A program made the translations under genes and the position numbers. Shown piece after piece: positions 23,472 to 35,238 of a stretch of 64,000 nt of DNA. The notes below the pieces were generated by a model. That model was not told the DNA's origin, made no database searches, and saw only the letters and a list, made by a program, of their open reading frames with translations. The stretch lies in NCBI GenBank assembly GCA_030015575.1, contig JASDDO010000001.1:320883595-320947594 (forward strand), given 5' to 3'. The stretch's first letter is position 1. Each line of letters opens with the position of its first letter. Source of the DNA: Agapanthus africanus. Taxonomy: Eukaryota; Streptophyta; Magnoliopsida; Asparagales; Amaryllidaceae.

Positions 23472-25235
23472 GTGGACTGCCGCGAGAAGACAGTTAGGTT
23501 TTGTTTTCCCGGCGAGTTAGTGTTTGTTGTGCAGGGGGGCCGTGGGGCCGCCCCTCACAGTTTAATTTTTGTCTTGTGCGCTAGTTGGCTTTTGAGGAGA
23601 GTATGTCGGGGATTCTTGGCTTTCATTCATGATACTGGAGCCACAGTGGAGTTGTTGGACGGGGTTCCTACCGTGCGAGAGTTTCCCGACGTCTTTCTCG
23701 ATGAGTTACCTGGGATGCCACCAGAGTGCGATATTGAGTTCTGCATTGATTTGATTCCTGGCACGGAGCCTATTTCTATACCGCCTTATCGGATGGCTCC
23801 AACAGAGCTTAGAGAGCTTAAAGATCAATTGCAAGAGTTGCTTGATATGGAACTTGTGCGTCCGAGTATTTCGCCGTGGGGAGCTCATGTTCTGTTCGTC
23901 AAGAAGAAGGACGGCAGTTTGAGGCTGTGTGTGGATTATCGTCAATTGAACCGAGTTACGGTGCGGAATAGGTATCCTTTACCTCGCATTGACGATTTAT
24001 TTGATCAGCTCCAGGGTGCGAAACATTTTTCTAAGATTGATTTACGTTCGGGTTATCATCAGTTGCGGGTTCGGAATGATGACATTCCAAAGACTGCTTT
24101 TCATACGCGCTATGGGCATTATGAGTTTTTGGTGATGTCGTTCGGACTCACCAATGCGCCAGCAGCCTTCATGGATCTGATGAACCGGATTTTCAGGCCG
24201 TTCCTCGACCAGTTTATTATTGTGTTTATTAATGACATACTGGTCTACTCTATGAGTCATGAGGAGCATGAGCAGCACTTGAGAATTGTTTTGCAGATAT
24301 TGAGAGAGCACCAGCTGTATGCTAAATTCTCAAAGTGTGCGTTTTGGCTTGATAGAGTTGACTTCCTGGGTCATGTGGTGACTGGTGATGGTATTCTAGT
24401 GGACCCGAGGAAGATCGAGGCTGTGCAGCTTTGGCCCAGACCTGTATCGGTGACTGAGGTCCGCAGCTTTTTGGGCTTAGCTGGTTATTATCGCCGTTTT
24501 GTGCAGAATTTCTCGAGTATCGCTGCACCACTGACTGGACTGATCCGGAAGGGAGTTCCTTTTCTTTGGACTGATGCGTGCGAGCAGAGTTTTCAGCAGT
24601 TGAAGACTCGGTTGACGACAACACCAGTTCTATCTTTGCCTTCTAGATCGGGCGGTTATGATGTTTACTGTGATGCTTCTCGAGTGGGGCTCGGTTGTGT
24701 ATTGATGCAGCACGATAGAGTGATTGCTTACGCTTCTAAGCAGCTGAAGAAGCATGAGCAGAATTACCCTACTCACGATCTTGAGATGGCCATGGTGGTC
24801 TTTGCGTTGAAGATTTGGAGACACTACTTGTACGGGGAGTCGTGTCAGATCTTCACGGATCATAAGAGCTTGAAGTACATCTTCCAGCAGCGAGATCTGA
24901 ATCTGCGACGGCGCCGTTGGATGGAGCTTGTGAAGGATTATGATTGTGAGATCCTTTATCAACCGGGCAAGGCGAATGTGGTAGCTGATGCTTTGAATCG
25001 TAGGCCCGGGGGTAGCTTGTCCCAGTTGAGCGCAGTTCAGCATCAGTCTTCAGCAGATTGGCAGCTCTTGTGTGATGGTAGAGTGCAGTTCGAGTTTACT
25101 TCCGCTGGGGGACAATTTGCTCATGTCCGCGCCCGTCCACTACTACTTGATCGTATCCGTGAGGCGCAACCCAGTGATGCCCGTTTGTCTGAGATTCTTG
25201 AGCTTTTCGACAGGGTACAATTTCGGAGTTCATGA
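23472..25235 (+). pseudogene. Gypsy B reverse transcriptase and RNase H
   Basis: A 587-residue frame with RT motifs [43 protein letters not shown] and the catalytic site written FINDILVY. Family members have F-x-D-D, so the first catalytic aspartate is an asparagine. RNase H follows with [15 protein letters not shown] and [10 protein letters not shown]. It ends at a TGA after a frameshift near 25205-25215, since the integrase continues in another frame. The order PR-RT-RH-INT is that of Ty3/gypsy. The active-site change alone would abolish polymerisation. Confidence 0.93.
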
Positions 25236-26079
25236 TTGATGACCAGGGTGTGCTACGATGCGGGACTCGCTTGTGTGCACCAGATGCTGATGGGCTGAGA
25301 CACGAGATCCTAGAGCAGGCACATCAGTCGGCCTTTAGCGTTCATTCAGGTTCCACCAAGATGTACCGTGACTTGAAAGAGTTTTACTGGTGGGAAGGGA
25401 TGAAGCGCGATATTTCGGACTTCGTTTCGAGGTGCCTGACTTGTCAGCAAGTCAAGGCTGAGCATCAGAGACCGGATGGAGAGTTGCAACCTTTACCCAT
25501 TCCGGAGTGGAAATGGGAACAGATTTCCATGGACTTCATTATGGGTCTACCCAGGGCCAGTAGAGGGTATGACTCCATTTGGGTGATTGTTGCCCGGTTG
25601 ACGAAAGCGGCTCACTTCCTTCCAGTGAAGACCACTTTCAGTTATGCTCGGCATGCTCAGTTGTTCATAGATGAGATTGTGCGTTTGCACGGTGTTCCCA
25701 CATGCATCGTATCCGACAGAGGCACACAGTTTACTAGCCGTCTTTGGCAGAAGCTTCAGGAAGCTTTGGGTACCCGGTTGAGTTTTAGTACCGCTTTTCA
25801 TCCACAGACCGATGGTCAGTCGGAGCGAACTATACAGACTCTGGAGGATATGCTCCGTGCATGTATACTTGATTTTGGTGGCAGTTGGGATCGTCACTTG
25901 CCATTGATTGAGTTCTCCTACACCAACAGCTTTCAGGAGACTATTCAGATGGCACATTTTGAGGCTTTATATGGTAGGAATTGCCGATCACCAGTCTGTT
26001 GGACCGAACACAGCGAGAGTAGAGTTTTGGGACCCCAGCTAGTTCAGGAGACTACAGAGAAGATCCACCTGGTTCAGGA
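25216..26079 (+). pseudogene. Gypsy B integrase, truncated by copia E
   Basis: The integrase zinc finger is visible as HQSAFSVH...CLTCQQ. The core has D (SMDFIMGLP), D (VSDRGTQF) and E (DGQSERTIQTLE). The usual VVDRLTK is VARLTK here, one more substitution. The frame runs intact to HLVQD and is then cut at 26080 by the start of the copia E LTR (TGTTGGAGATAG). The integrase C-terminus and any chromodomain would lie beyond the nested elements, outside the window. Confidence 0.93.
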
Positions 26080-28197
26080 TGTTGGAGATAGTGCCCTCAG
26101 AGTCAATTATTGGATCACAGGCACGTGATTGCAATGATTGAGAGAGGACCTGTCCCAGTAGGACAGTCTTACTCAAAATGATAGTATGCTATCTGGTTTA
26201 TCATTATCATCGTGTACTGCTTTAGGTGACCTTACAGGTCACTATTGCATGTTGATAGAGCCCCTAGGATTCTTGCTTGACTGCCAGCAGTATGAGGGCG
26301 ATCATATACGTGGGAGCTGGGGTCTATAACCACATCCTTAAAAGGTCCCTAGTCGAGAGAGTTTCGAGACAGGGCATCGATACTCCAGAGTAGACTAGTG
26401 TATACAGTCGAGACCCCGACGAGGGGCGGTGGCCGGTCTCACAAGCCACTGGTGTCAGTTGGTTCATCTAAGATGCATACAGGTGCTCATTGGGTTATGA
26501 GTACACTGGACATGACTCGCCGAGAACATGCTAGTTGGTCTTATACCTGACGTCAGATAGCAGTTCCCTGATGACATGTGTACAGGTTAGTTCATCGACC
26601 TGAAATTGTCATTTGTCTCGTGTGAGTTCCCACTGTACTTTGATTACTACCCTACCATGCTCAAAGGAGACGTGCAAACAAGTTTTAGTTGGGTACAGTC
26701 CCGAGCCACATAGAGGCAGTGAGCGGATCTGCAGGGGTTCGTCTCTCCCGGTATTGGGGGTGAGGTCACGCTGTGTCTAGAAGAGCCATTACACGAAGTC
26801 CTTGGCCAAGGCAGGAGATTTACTGGTAGGTATTCCAGTAGTATCTCAGGGTGTTCTGGGCTACACTCCGACACGACTTGTACCGCTTTTGGGGGTCTGA
26901 CTTTTACCAACCCCTTAAGCCCGCCATGCGATGCTCATAGACGAACGGACCAGACTGTACGGATATTGTCACTGACAGGCTCAGTAGGGTGTCAGTATGA
27001 GTTCGCTCATCGACATCCCTTTTGGTCAATACCTGGTAGCCCGTCACGTATGGCTAATACCTCTGACGTGCTAGTGGTAAAATCCACAGCTAAAGTATTG
27101 ACGAGTTTTTTGAGTCCCCCAAAGACCGTTTTCTCAAGTTTCGGGCGAAACGCTGTAGAGGCCGTATGGAGATATGGCAGGGTTCGATCAGATACGTGCG
27201 GTATTGCACGGATCATGATCGGACGGATAATACTAGCGGGCTTTGGTTTAAGCCGGATCCTAGTATTGTACAGTGTAGATTTTGTCTCTTTGCATTTGTA
27301 TTCAGTGGGAATACAAATACGGGCATGTATATGCAGTCGCGGGGTTTTCCTGTAATTTATTACGGGATCAGTTTTCTGAAGTTGCCAGTTTGCATTCCGT
27401 TTCGGCCAGTTTTCCTTTGTTCCTTCACGGCCGGATTTTTCCGATGGAGGGGGTTATTTGCAATTGTGCAAATTAGTTTTGTGGAGGGGGTTTCTTGCAA
27501 TTTGAGGGATCATGATAATATTGCATCATTAGATTCCTTTTGCTTCATTATGGCTTGCTTTAATTAGGATGGGATTGATTTGGATCTTTGAAGTGAGACT
27601 TGCTTTTAGGCTTATGGTCACCTTTTTCTTTACTACTACACTCACCTCCTTTGTTGTTGATTATTGGACTCTCCCATTTTTAGAGGGGCCGGCCACTTGA
27701 GGGGAGAGAGGAGAGAGGTTCATTTTATGAGTGGAAAATTCTTCATCTCATTCCTTGCTAGAAAAATGAGAGCACCATTTTCCTCCAAAGTTCTTTCTCT
27801 TCTCCACCATCAATGCCAACTTCATAAACCCCACGAGACAATACATTCTACACTTCATCTACAGCATCCTTGGGCATGTCGGCTCGCCAACTTCGTGCCC
27901 GAGTTGCCTCGGTCGAGAGGTGGGAGCCCGTAATAGAACTCGGCGATGTGGTGCCCGTTCCGACGAGGAGATGAAGACCGGAGATTCTGCGAGGAGATCG
28001 GAGTGGAGGCCGAAGACTGAAGGACACGGATCGCTCGGTATAGCTTCCTACCCATTCTCTTGTTAGCTAGGAGTAGGTTAACGGCCCGATCCGGGTTTTT
28101 TTTAGTGCGCGGTGGTACCGGTTTCTAGTTTTTAGAAAAGTTTCGTTTCCGCATTCCGGCGTCGGATTGACGGCCGGGGCGCTGCTGTGCACTTACA
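26080..28197 (+). mobile_element. 5' LTR of copia E
   Basis: A 2118-bp LTR, TGTTGGAGATAG...GCACTTACA, followed by a primer site. Matching LTRs start at 52688 (3' LTR of E) and 60530 (copia I). Blocks such as GACCCCGACGAGGGGCGGTG and GGGAGAGACGAACCCC type sequences relate it to copia A, C and D. The segment where copia I has a TATA box reads GGAGATATGGCAGGG here (~27170), so the core promoter differs. Confidence 0.92.
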
Positions 28198-28198
28198 C

Positions 28199-28210
28199 TG
28201 GTATCAGAGC
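28199..28210 (+). other. Primer-binding site of copia E (tRNA-iMet)
   Basis: TGGTATCAGAGC begins two bases after the LTR end at 28197. Confidence 0.93.
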
Positions 28211-28407
28211 CACCCCGTTAACCTAGTCTAGCTTGCTCTAATATGTTTAGAACTTCGATCGAACAAATTTCCAAAAACCACGATTTCTATTGCATCAGTT
28301 TCTGTCGATTTATATTTGGCTCGAAATTTTATTCAGTGTGTTGCAGAAATACATGCAGAGAATTCTAAGAGTTCTGTAAAAATTTGGTCACCTATTATTA
28401 CTGTGAA

Positions 28408-28455
28408 GCCGCGGAACCGCGGCCAAACCCATGCTTGGGCCGCGGTTCCGCCGCC
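28408..28455. repeat. GC-rich inverted-repeat module, copia E
   Basis: GCCGCGGAACCGCGGCCAA and TTGGGCCGCGGTTCCGCC are near-perfect inverted copies separated by about 8 bp. Each half is also a near palindrome. Confidence 0.88.
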
Positions 28456-28641
28456 ACTTTGACTCCTTACTATACCAAAATTTTACAGAAGGTCTTATAC
28501 TAGGAAATGGGGGTTTTGGAATGTTCTGTTTGGGCCCAGATTTCTTTGAGTGCTACAGTTGTGCTTAGGGCCCACTTCGGGAAATTTTTAGTCGATCGAA
28601 AATTTTAAACATGTTAGTTCACAGTATTTACATTATATCTG

Positions 28642-28728
28642 CGACCGTGAATGTCATTTGATCGGTAAATCCTGTCTACCTGCTATAGCCCTTTTAGACG
28701 GATTTGCGAACGTGACATTCACGTTGAT
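28642..28728 (+). other. Constant-loop hairpin, copia E
   Basis: The outer stem pairs GTGAATGTCA with TGACATTCAC. The inner stem pairs AAATCCTGTCTA with TAGACGGATTT. The loop contains TGCTATA at 28681-28687. Confidence 0.72.
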
Positions 28729-29935
28729 GTTCTGTGTTGTGCTGTGATGTTGCGGATTGGTCGTGGGGGATAGCCTGGATGCAATGGTAGTACAGTTTGG
28801 TTTATTATGTACATTTGATATTGCGGGGCGAGCGTCCGACATGTGGACTGCCGTTACTACCTGTTTGTATATTATTCTTTTAGGGCACGACCGGGCTGAG
28901 GTCGATGTACCCGTTGTATATATTTTTAATTTCTGTACTAGGATTACCCCGCGGTGGGGTGCACGGATAGCCGGGTTCTAGAGGGCAACAGGCTATTCGC
29001 CGCACTCGTAGGGGGTATAGGTTGACCCAGGAGAGGTGCCCAAGTTACCGGATTCCGTAAAGTGCTGGGTGGTCCATTCACGTTGTTGAAGGGGGCTGCC
29101 TCGCTTCAGGTTTTGGCGGGTAACTTGCCGCGCCCGTAGGGGTCTAGGATTTCATTGCACAGGCTATCCACACGACCAGGAGAACGTTGGGTTTCAGTAG
29201 CGGCTCTGTGAAACCCGGGGATCCCAGATATCTGTATTGTTCTGTGATGCTTATTACATTTCTGTTTATCACACCTTGAGCGAATATTATATATTGATAT
29301 ATATACTAGTAGATGTTGTATATGTTTTGCATCCGCGCTAGTCCAGTCCCCGCTCTGTCGTTAGTTAAGTAACCTAACGGGTGATGACGGGACCCAGTGG
29401 CGAATGCGGATGGCATATACGTACATCATTATTTTCGTTCTTTATTGGTGTGATCAATTGATGGGACTGCGTTGATTCGGATCAATGCAAGCTAAACAAA
29501 CCTATTTGATGTTGTTGCAACATTTTTCAAAAAGCTATTATTGCAAGGGCGTTCTCTTTTGTTTTGCACAGTGGTATTCGGTTATGAATATCCAGCAACT
29601 CAGTCGACAAGGCAAGGGCCGAGATCCCTTCACCGGGAGTGACCCTTTGGACAGAAGTTTGCGTCACGGTAATAACTTCACTATAGTCGTTTACTTTTGC
29701 TTTGCATCGTGGTATTCAGTTGGAATATCCTGCACCTCATTCTATGGGGAAAGAGCCGACATCCCTTCACCGGGAGTGACCTCTTTAGCAAAGGTTTTCG
29801 TCACTATATTTTTCTATAAAGCTATCCAGTTCCTTCAACGATATCAAGTTCATTACGTTAAAGGTTTTTCGCCAGAAACCATTCGTAGCCCTCCGTCATT
29901 TCAGACGGGTAGCACGTAGTATTCATGCTATGTTT

Positions 29936-30140
29936 GTTGACCTTCGTCACGGCATACTGTATGGTAGCTGCTTGTTACCTTTCTGCTGCATAGATAGATG
30001 CATTGGTTTGATAAAGTCGTATAGCCTTGTTGACCTTCGTCAAGGGCTTGTACGGGTGGGTTCAAATTAACCTGGATAATGACGGGTAGAACTTGACATG
30101 TGACTTATGATTTGTTGACCTTCGTCAAGGTCATAAGAGC
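29936..30140 (+). repeat. Three leader hairpin repeats, copia E
   Basis: TTGTTGACCTTCGTCA occurs at about 29936, 30028 and 30113. The third can form a perfect GACCTT/AAGGTC stem with a CGTC loop, extended by CTTATGA/TCATAAG. Related repeats lie in the copia A leader. Confidence 0.75.
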
Positions 30141-30514
30141 ATGGGGCAAAAATCATATCGGGAGTTTCTAAAGAAACTAAAACTTGCCAGATATGCGCAT
30201 ACCTTCTGGAGTGTGATAACGTGAGCGGATTCCGACATGTTATCATGAGATGATAGTTGGATCCCGATTCCTACTGATGAGTTGGTTTACTCCTCGGGTG
30301 ATCCCGACTAATTCTTCTTTCAGGTTTGGAGGAGAATTTGAGGTTTCCTGATTAGATAAAGTGACAACCATTCTGATCTACGTTAGAGTGCACGCTGAGT
30401 GTTTCTTTTCTCTCTCTCTCTCTTTGGCAGCGACCATGACCCGACCCTTGACTATGACTCAGTGACCAAAATTAACCGAACCTTCTTAAACACTGGCTTT
30501 TGGATTGTCAGAGT

Positions 30515-31275
30515 TGCATACCTCATTGCCACTCCTACTTTTACCCTTTTCTCCAGAACACCCCGTATAACTACGAACGTCCACTTCCATTAGACAAAAT
30601 CATCGTATGGTTATATACGAACTCGAAGGAATTTATTCGAGGATGGTTTCTGGTTCTGGAGAAAACGAATATGACTATTCAGTTGTCTTTTCTTTTTACC
30701 GTCTCTCAGGTTGTGAGTACTCCTTGGTTTAGGGGATAGTACACCCATTATGCTTATTATATAGTCTTCTTCCAAACCTTAGGCTGGTGCCGAACGGTGG
30801 GGAATGAAGTAAACCAATTAGCATAACGATGGTGTGCAGAAGGTATTAAGTAAAGACATATAAAGGGATTACAAGGAGGGCAAAGTAAATTGCGACTGCT
30901 ATTCACGACCAAACCAAGTATTTCATTACCACTCCCACTTCACCTTTGAATTTCTCCAGGACACTCCGTATCACTACGAAGATCCACAGTTATTTGGATA
31001 CTCCATCGTATGGTTATATAAGAACTCGAAAGGAACTTGTTCCAGTTCGGGGATGGATTCTGGTTCAGGAGAAATAGGAATAAGGTTTATTCGGTTGTCT
31101 TTTATCTTCACCTTCTCTCGCATTGCGAGTGCTCCTACGATAAGGACAGTACACCCATTATGCTTATTGGATAGTCTTCTTCCAAAACATAGGCTGGTGC
31201 CGAACGGTAGGGAAGGAAGAAAACCATTTAGCCTTAGAGGGTGTACAGAAGGTAATGACTAAAGACATATAAAGG
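30515..31275 (+). repeat. ~400-bp diverged tandem duplication
   Basis: Sequence at about 30515-30870 is repeated at 30915-31275. Shared landmarks are CATCGTATGGTTATATA, GTACACCCATTATGCTTATT, GTCTTCTTCCAAA, AGGCTGGTGCCGAACGGT and AAAGACATATAAAGGGATT. The two copies differ by many substitutions and small indels, so the duplication is old. Confidence 0.88.
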
Positions 31276-32477
31276 GATTTGGAGAGATGGCAAAGATATA
31301 TACGGTTACAGTTATGAATCTGGATAATGGAAGAGGCATTACTAGGAATACCCGGATACCCCATCGAAATATTTCAGTGTTTCAGTTTCACTGTGTACTA
31401 TTAAAAGAAAACTGATTTCCCAATTAGCCCTTGCTCCAGAGTATGCATTTACCAGGCTTGATTCTCACATCTGTATGGTTTTACAGATGATGAGTGGGAG
31501 TAAGTTATTGGGAATTAGGTGATCATCCTCATTATATCGGGATTCGTTGGAATTGGTGATATTTGAGGAAGTCACTTGGGTTGTTTGCCGGACGGCAAAT
31601 ATTTGGTTTTGAATATCCGTTGTTATGCACCAATTTCAAATTGATATATCTGTACGTCTATTTTTATAGAGTGAGATATATCTTTTTGAAATTATGTCTA
31701 TGACATTTACCTATCAGTGGATGGTTAGGTAAGGAGCATTGAACAGCGGTGTAATTCTTCTTAACCATAAGTACAGTTTTCAACCTACGACACACAGTGA
31801 ATGAGTCACTAGACTCAGGGAACTTATACAGAGTGTTGTATATTGTCCAATGTCCATTAAGACAGAGGGGTTGGTTCTCATACTATATTCTGTTTACTTA
31901 TGACTTCTCTAGTTTTTAGACAAGTGTTTCGTAGAAACACAGGGTCCAAGTTTTGAGAAGTTATAGATATAAGAATAAAGTAGAGAACCAGATGTTGCAA
32001 GTATCAGGATTCTTCAAGGTGATAGAAGATATAGATACTTGTGTATGGTATTCAGTTGATAGTAATGATTAAGAGAACTTGTTTCTCTTTCAGGTTACTC
32101 ATAATTGGAAGCACTCCTAAGTTGTGTAACGCTGATCGGCCTCTCTCCATTTAGTTGACATGCACTAGAGACAGATGCATGATTTGAATCTGGTTCAATT
32201 AAATCAGTGCCTCTGGTTCTATATTGGATATAGGACAGTTCATATCTTAACGATGTTAAGGTATGGGGAGTTGTCCAGCTTATGCTTAAAACCAGACTCT
32301 GGATAACTCAAGGCACGTTTCTGTAATGGCTGTTTGTGGGTTGACCCAGGCTATGTCAAGGGTTGACTTTCTACCATCAGGAAGATCAATAGTGATATTG
32401 TTCTTGACTCGCCACAGTTTTAATAAAAATGGATTTTTTTAGAAAACAGTAGTGGGAGTATGGTAGAACTGGAAGTG

Positions 32478-32482
32478 ATTCC
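32478..32482. other. Target-site duplication of element F, left
   Basis: ATTCC immediately precedes the F 5' LTR. The same five bases follow the 3' LTR at 51312-51316. Confidence 0.93.
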
Positions 32483-32877
32483 TGATCAGTCGAAAATACT
32501 GCATTTCTAACACGGCAATTTCCCTACCTTTTGCAGTCAAGTAAAGCTATCCGGTATTCATATCACTCATATTTGCAAAACACATGTAAAATATTAGACT
32601 ACTTATACTGTACACTAAAACCAGCACTTTTAGGGAAATTGTGTGTGTTTCATGGCATCGCATCATCCTTGTATTGCGCAACTCTTGTCTCGGTGAAATT
32701 GTGCAGGAAATTCCAGAAGCTGGGCCTAATTGGGAAATGAACTAATAAAAGACACACCAATTCAAAGGCTAAAGATCTGGAGCAATACAGAAGGCCAAAT
32801 AAAAATCCATATATCAGAAAAGGCCCACAAGACAATCCAAGAATTACCACAAAATTTGAAGCATCAATGCCACCAAA

Positions 32878-32927
32878 GGGCCGCGGATCCGCGGCCCAAG
32901 CCCCCTTGGCGCGGCGGATCCGCGGCC
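32878..32927. repeat. GC-rich inverted-repeat module, F 5' LTR
   Basis: GGGCCGCGGATCCGCGGCCC with a second half CGGCGGATCCGCGGCC after a CAAGCCCCCTTGG spacer. This is the same arrangement as in the copia leaders, although F belongs to another superfamily. Confidence 0.88.
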
Positions 32928-33162
32928 TTTTGAGGAGATCAATTCACCCAATTTTGTCACATGCTCAATTATAACGGCCAAAGTTTCCAGAAGACCCCAG
33001 AAGCTCCACGTGGCACATCTAGAAGGCTCGGCTCAACAAACTCTTGGAGGGAAATTCAAAATTTAAAGCTTAACTAACTTTTTGGAGGGAAATTTAAATT
33101 ATTTGATAAATAACCTGTGGGTGGAATTCAAATTTCAATTCTAGATCTAAGATTTGGAAAGT

Positions 33163-33173
33163 CTATAAAAGGG
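33163..33173 (+). promoter_or_regulatory. TATA box, F 5' LTR
   Basis: CTATAAAAGGG lies about two-fifths into the LTR. It is followed about 30 bp on by a sequence (GGGGAGATTGTTCAAG) that is a plausible transcription start region. The identical motif lies at 50226-50236 in the 3' LTR. Confidence 0.72.
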
Positions 33174-34250
33174 AGCCTAAATCTTGAGGGGAGATTGTTC
33201 AAGAATTATCATCATCTTCTACCCACAAGTTTAGTGACAAAAGCTTGTGCCAAATTCAATTCCCATCTCCAATTCAAAATCAAGATCAAGATCCCGAGAT
33301 CAATTTGAGCAAGAGAGCCTTCAACCTTTAGCAAGCGACGCCGGATTTCCAACGGAGCAAGAGATCCACGCCGATCCGCGACTCAAGGAGCCGAGCGAAG
33401 CCGAAATCGACGATCTAGTTCCTTCCTTTTGTAAATTCAAGAGAGTTGTAACGAAATTTGTCGATAAATAAAGGTGAATTTTCTATATCTTGCTTATATT
33501 TTAATTCAAGCATAATGATTAGAATTCAATTTGTGATTGTGTTTGTGATCATGATGTTTGAGTAATCTCCGCTCGTGTAGGAGTTGTGACGATCTTTAGA
33601 TGATGATGATTTAAATATTTCTACAATTCTTAAATCCTATAATGTTTGGAAATTCTAGTTAATCAAATGATTAATAACCTAGTTTCGAGATGATGCTTTC
33701 TTGATCGTGTTCACTCGAAACTAGGGAACAACTATTAAACATTTGATTAACTAGAAGCTAGAATTTGAATGCGATCCATCGAAAGGACAAAGGATGAGTT
33801 GCGGAATCCCTAATTTTCGAGCAAAGATCCTTAAACCTCGATGAATTTTGCATCGATCTAGTATCAATTCATTAATGGATAAGAATTAGTAATCTTTAGA
33901 TCTCATCACATCTATAGATCCGATCTACTCCTACGAGCCATACTTCTAGTCTTGATTGTTGGTTGGAAATTATCTCTCATCCCTATTCTTGCTCTTTAAT
34001 GTCTTTTCTAGATCTAGATTTTTCTTATTTCTTGATCTTTAAATGCAAATCATGAATTGTTTTCTTTTCTTTTGCTTAAATTTTCAACTCATTTAATTCA
34101 AGAATTGAACGGAACTCACTTTCCCTGTGGACGATCCGCACTCACTTACAATCTACATCCGACACCGTAGTTGATTGCGGTCAAATAATTTTTGGTTGTG
34201 ATTTCTTTACAATTTCCAATTCACACAATCGGAAAATCAAATCAAACAAA

Positions 34251-34268
34251 TGGCGCCGTTGCCGGGGA
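34251..34268 (+). other. Primer-binding site of element F (tRNA-Asp)
   Basis: TGGCGCCGTTGCCGGGGA starts two bases after the 5' LTR. It is the classic tRNA-Asp primer site of Athila/Tat-type elements. Confidence 0.94.
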
Positions 34269-35238
34269 TAGTGCGCTAATAGTTCGTATTTTGAAATTTG
34301 AGTTGAACAATTTATTTCATCATAATTTTTAGATCTAAACTCGTACAAACCCTAATACGTGTGTTGTGATTTGTTGCGAGAAAATCTGGAATCATTGGAG
34401 CTGGAGAATAAATTTTCTGAAACATCCAGAGAGCTGTGTAGGTGAACAGAAGCTTGTGCACAATTTTCTGTGCACTGATCCCAACATACCGCGGCGGAAA
34501 TGTGGCATTAGTGCTCATCCGCGGTGGAAGCGCCGCAGTTCTAGCTCCTCTCTGCATCAATTTTGCTCTGTGAGTCTCTATCTTTCTTATCTCTTACCTC
34601 ATCTGCTCCAATTAACAATTTATTGCAGGTTTCTTTGCAAATAAATCGCAGCGCCGCAAAGCAAAATAAAATTTGTGCGTGTTTTTGATTTTTGGTTGTT
34701 TGCATATTAATACGGAAATTAAGGGGCACGACCAAATTCAAATTAGGTGGGGAGTTCATTACCCTTCCTAGGCCCCGAAAATCACAAACTTGCATTCGCA
34801 TTACCCTCATTAATTAAAAAATATCTAGAGATGACTCTAAGGACCGTCGCGCTCAATTAGGACAAGAGAAGGCCGTGGGTAATTCATTGCTTATCCGCGT
34901 TTTCTTGTGGTGTCTAAGGCGAGTGTGTCTAAGGCTAGTGGTTTTTAATTAGGCCCACTACTTATGTAGTGGAGTACCTTCCCACTTACCTGGCACTTAT
35001 CCGGCCACAGGGGGACAAAGAGGCAGTGGAGGATTCTATCCTGCGACTTGTCTTTTGGCAGTTAGGAGCGGTCTAGAGACGGACCTAGGTGACCACTAGA
35101 TTCTAGGGTTTTTGTGTGTTGCATTTGTTGTGTTGCATCATTTTTTTCAAAAATCTGTATCATTTTTCAAAGCAAACACCGCATACATCATTTCCCCTAA
35201 TTATAAATTCACGCTGCCACTTGTACTAACCCTTTTTA
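34269..35238 (+). other. Leader of element F
   Basis: About 970 bp between the primer site and gag. It contains a weaker GC-rich inverted pair (ACCGCGGCGGAAATG and CATCCGCGGTGG, 34488-34527). No convincing gene is seen. Confidence 0.65.

Larger units (their letters stand above)
28211..30433 (+). other. Structured leader of copia E
   Basis: A 2.2 kb leader without convincing genes. In order it has the GC-rich inverted repeat (28408-28455), the constant-loop hairpin (28642-28728), guanine-rich modules 'CTCGTAGGGGGTATAGG' and 'CCCGTAGGGGTCTAGG' (28990-29160), and three TTGTTGACCTTCGTCA repeats (29936-30130). The first ~1.2 kb aligns well with copia I 62775-64000, and parts align in reverse with the copia A and C leaders. 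Confidence 0.78.
30434..32482 (+). pseudogene. Copia E decayed gag and unrecognised interior
   Basis: The segment starts near TTGGCAGCGACCATGACC, which resembles the gag start of copia A (GGCAGTTACCAATGAC). After that no open frame exceeds about 80 codons and no protein domain is recognisable. It includes a diverged tandem duplication (30515-31275). A complete copia gag-pol needs about 4 kb, while the sum of internal E segments after the leader is only ~3.4 kb. E is therefore deleted or heavily rearranged as well as mutated. It ends at 32482, where element F is inserted. Confidence 0.6.
32483..34248 (+). mobile_element. 5' LTR of element F
   Basis: 1766 bp, TGATCAGTCG...AATCAAACA. It carries a GC-rich inverted repeat (32878-32927) and a TATA box CTATAAAAGGG (33163-33173). 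Small frames inside (for example near 33250) are duplicated exactly in the 3' LTR and show no protein-like features. Confidence 0.95.

Noticed and set aside
24042..25043. Several 80-140 codon minus-strand frames opposite gypsy B RT-RNase H
   Set aside because: Shadow frames of the real plus-strand pol; no independent protein features.
27166..27567. 133-codon frame in the copia E LTR, repeated at 53743-54174
   Set aside because: LTR sequence carried in both copies; the homologous copia I LTR breaks the frame and there is no domain.
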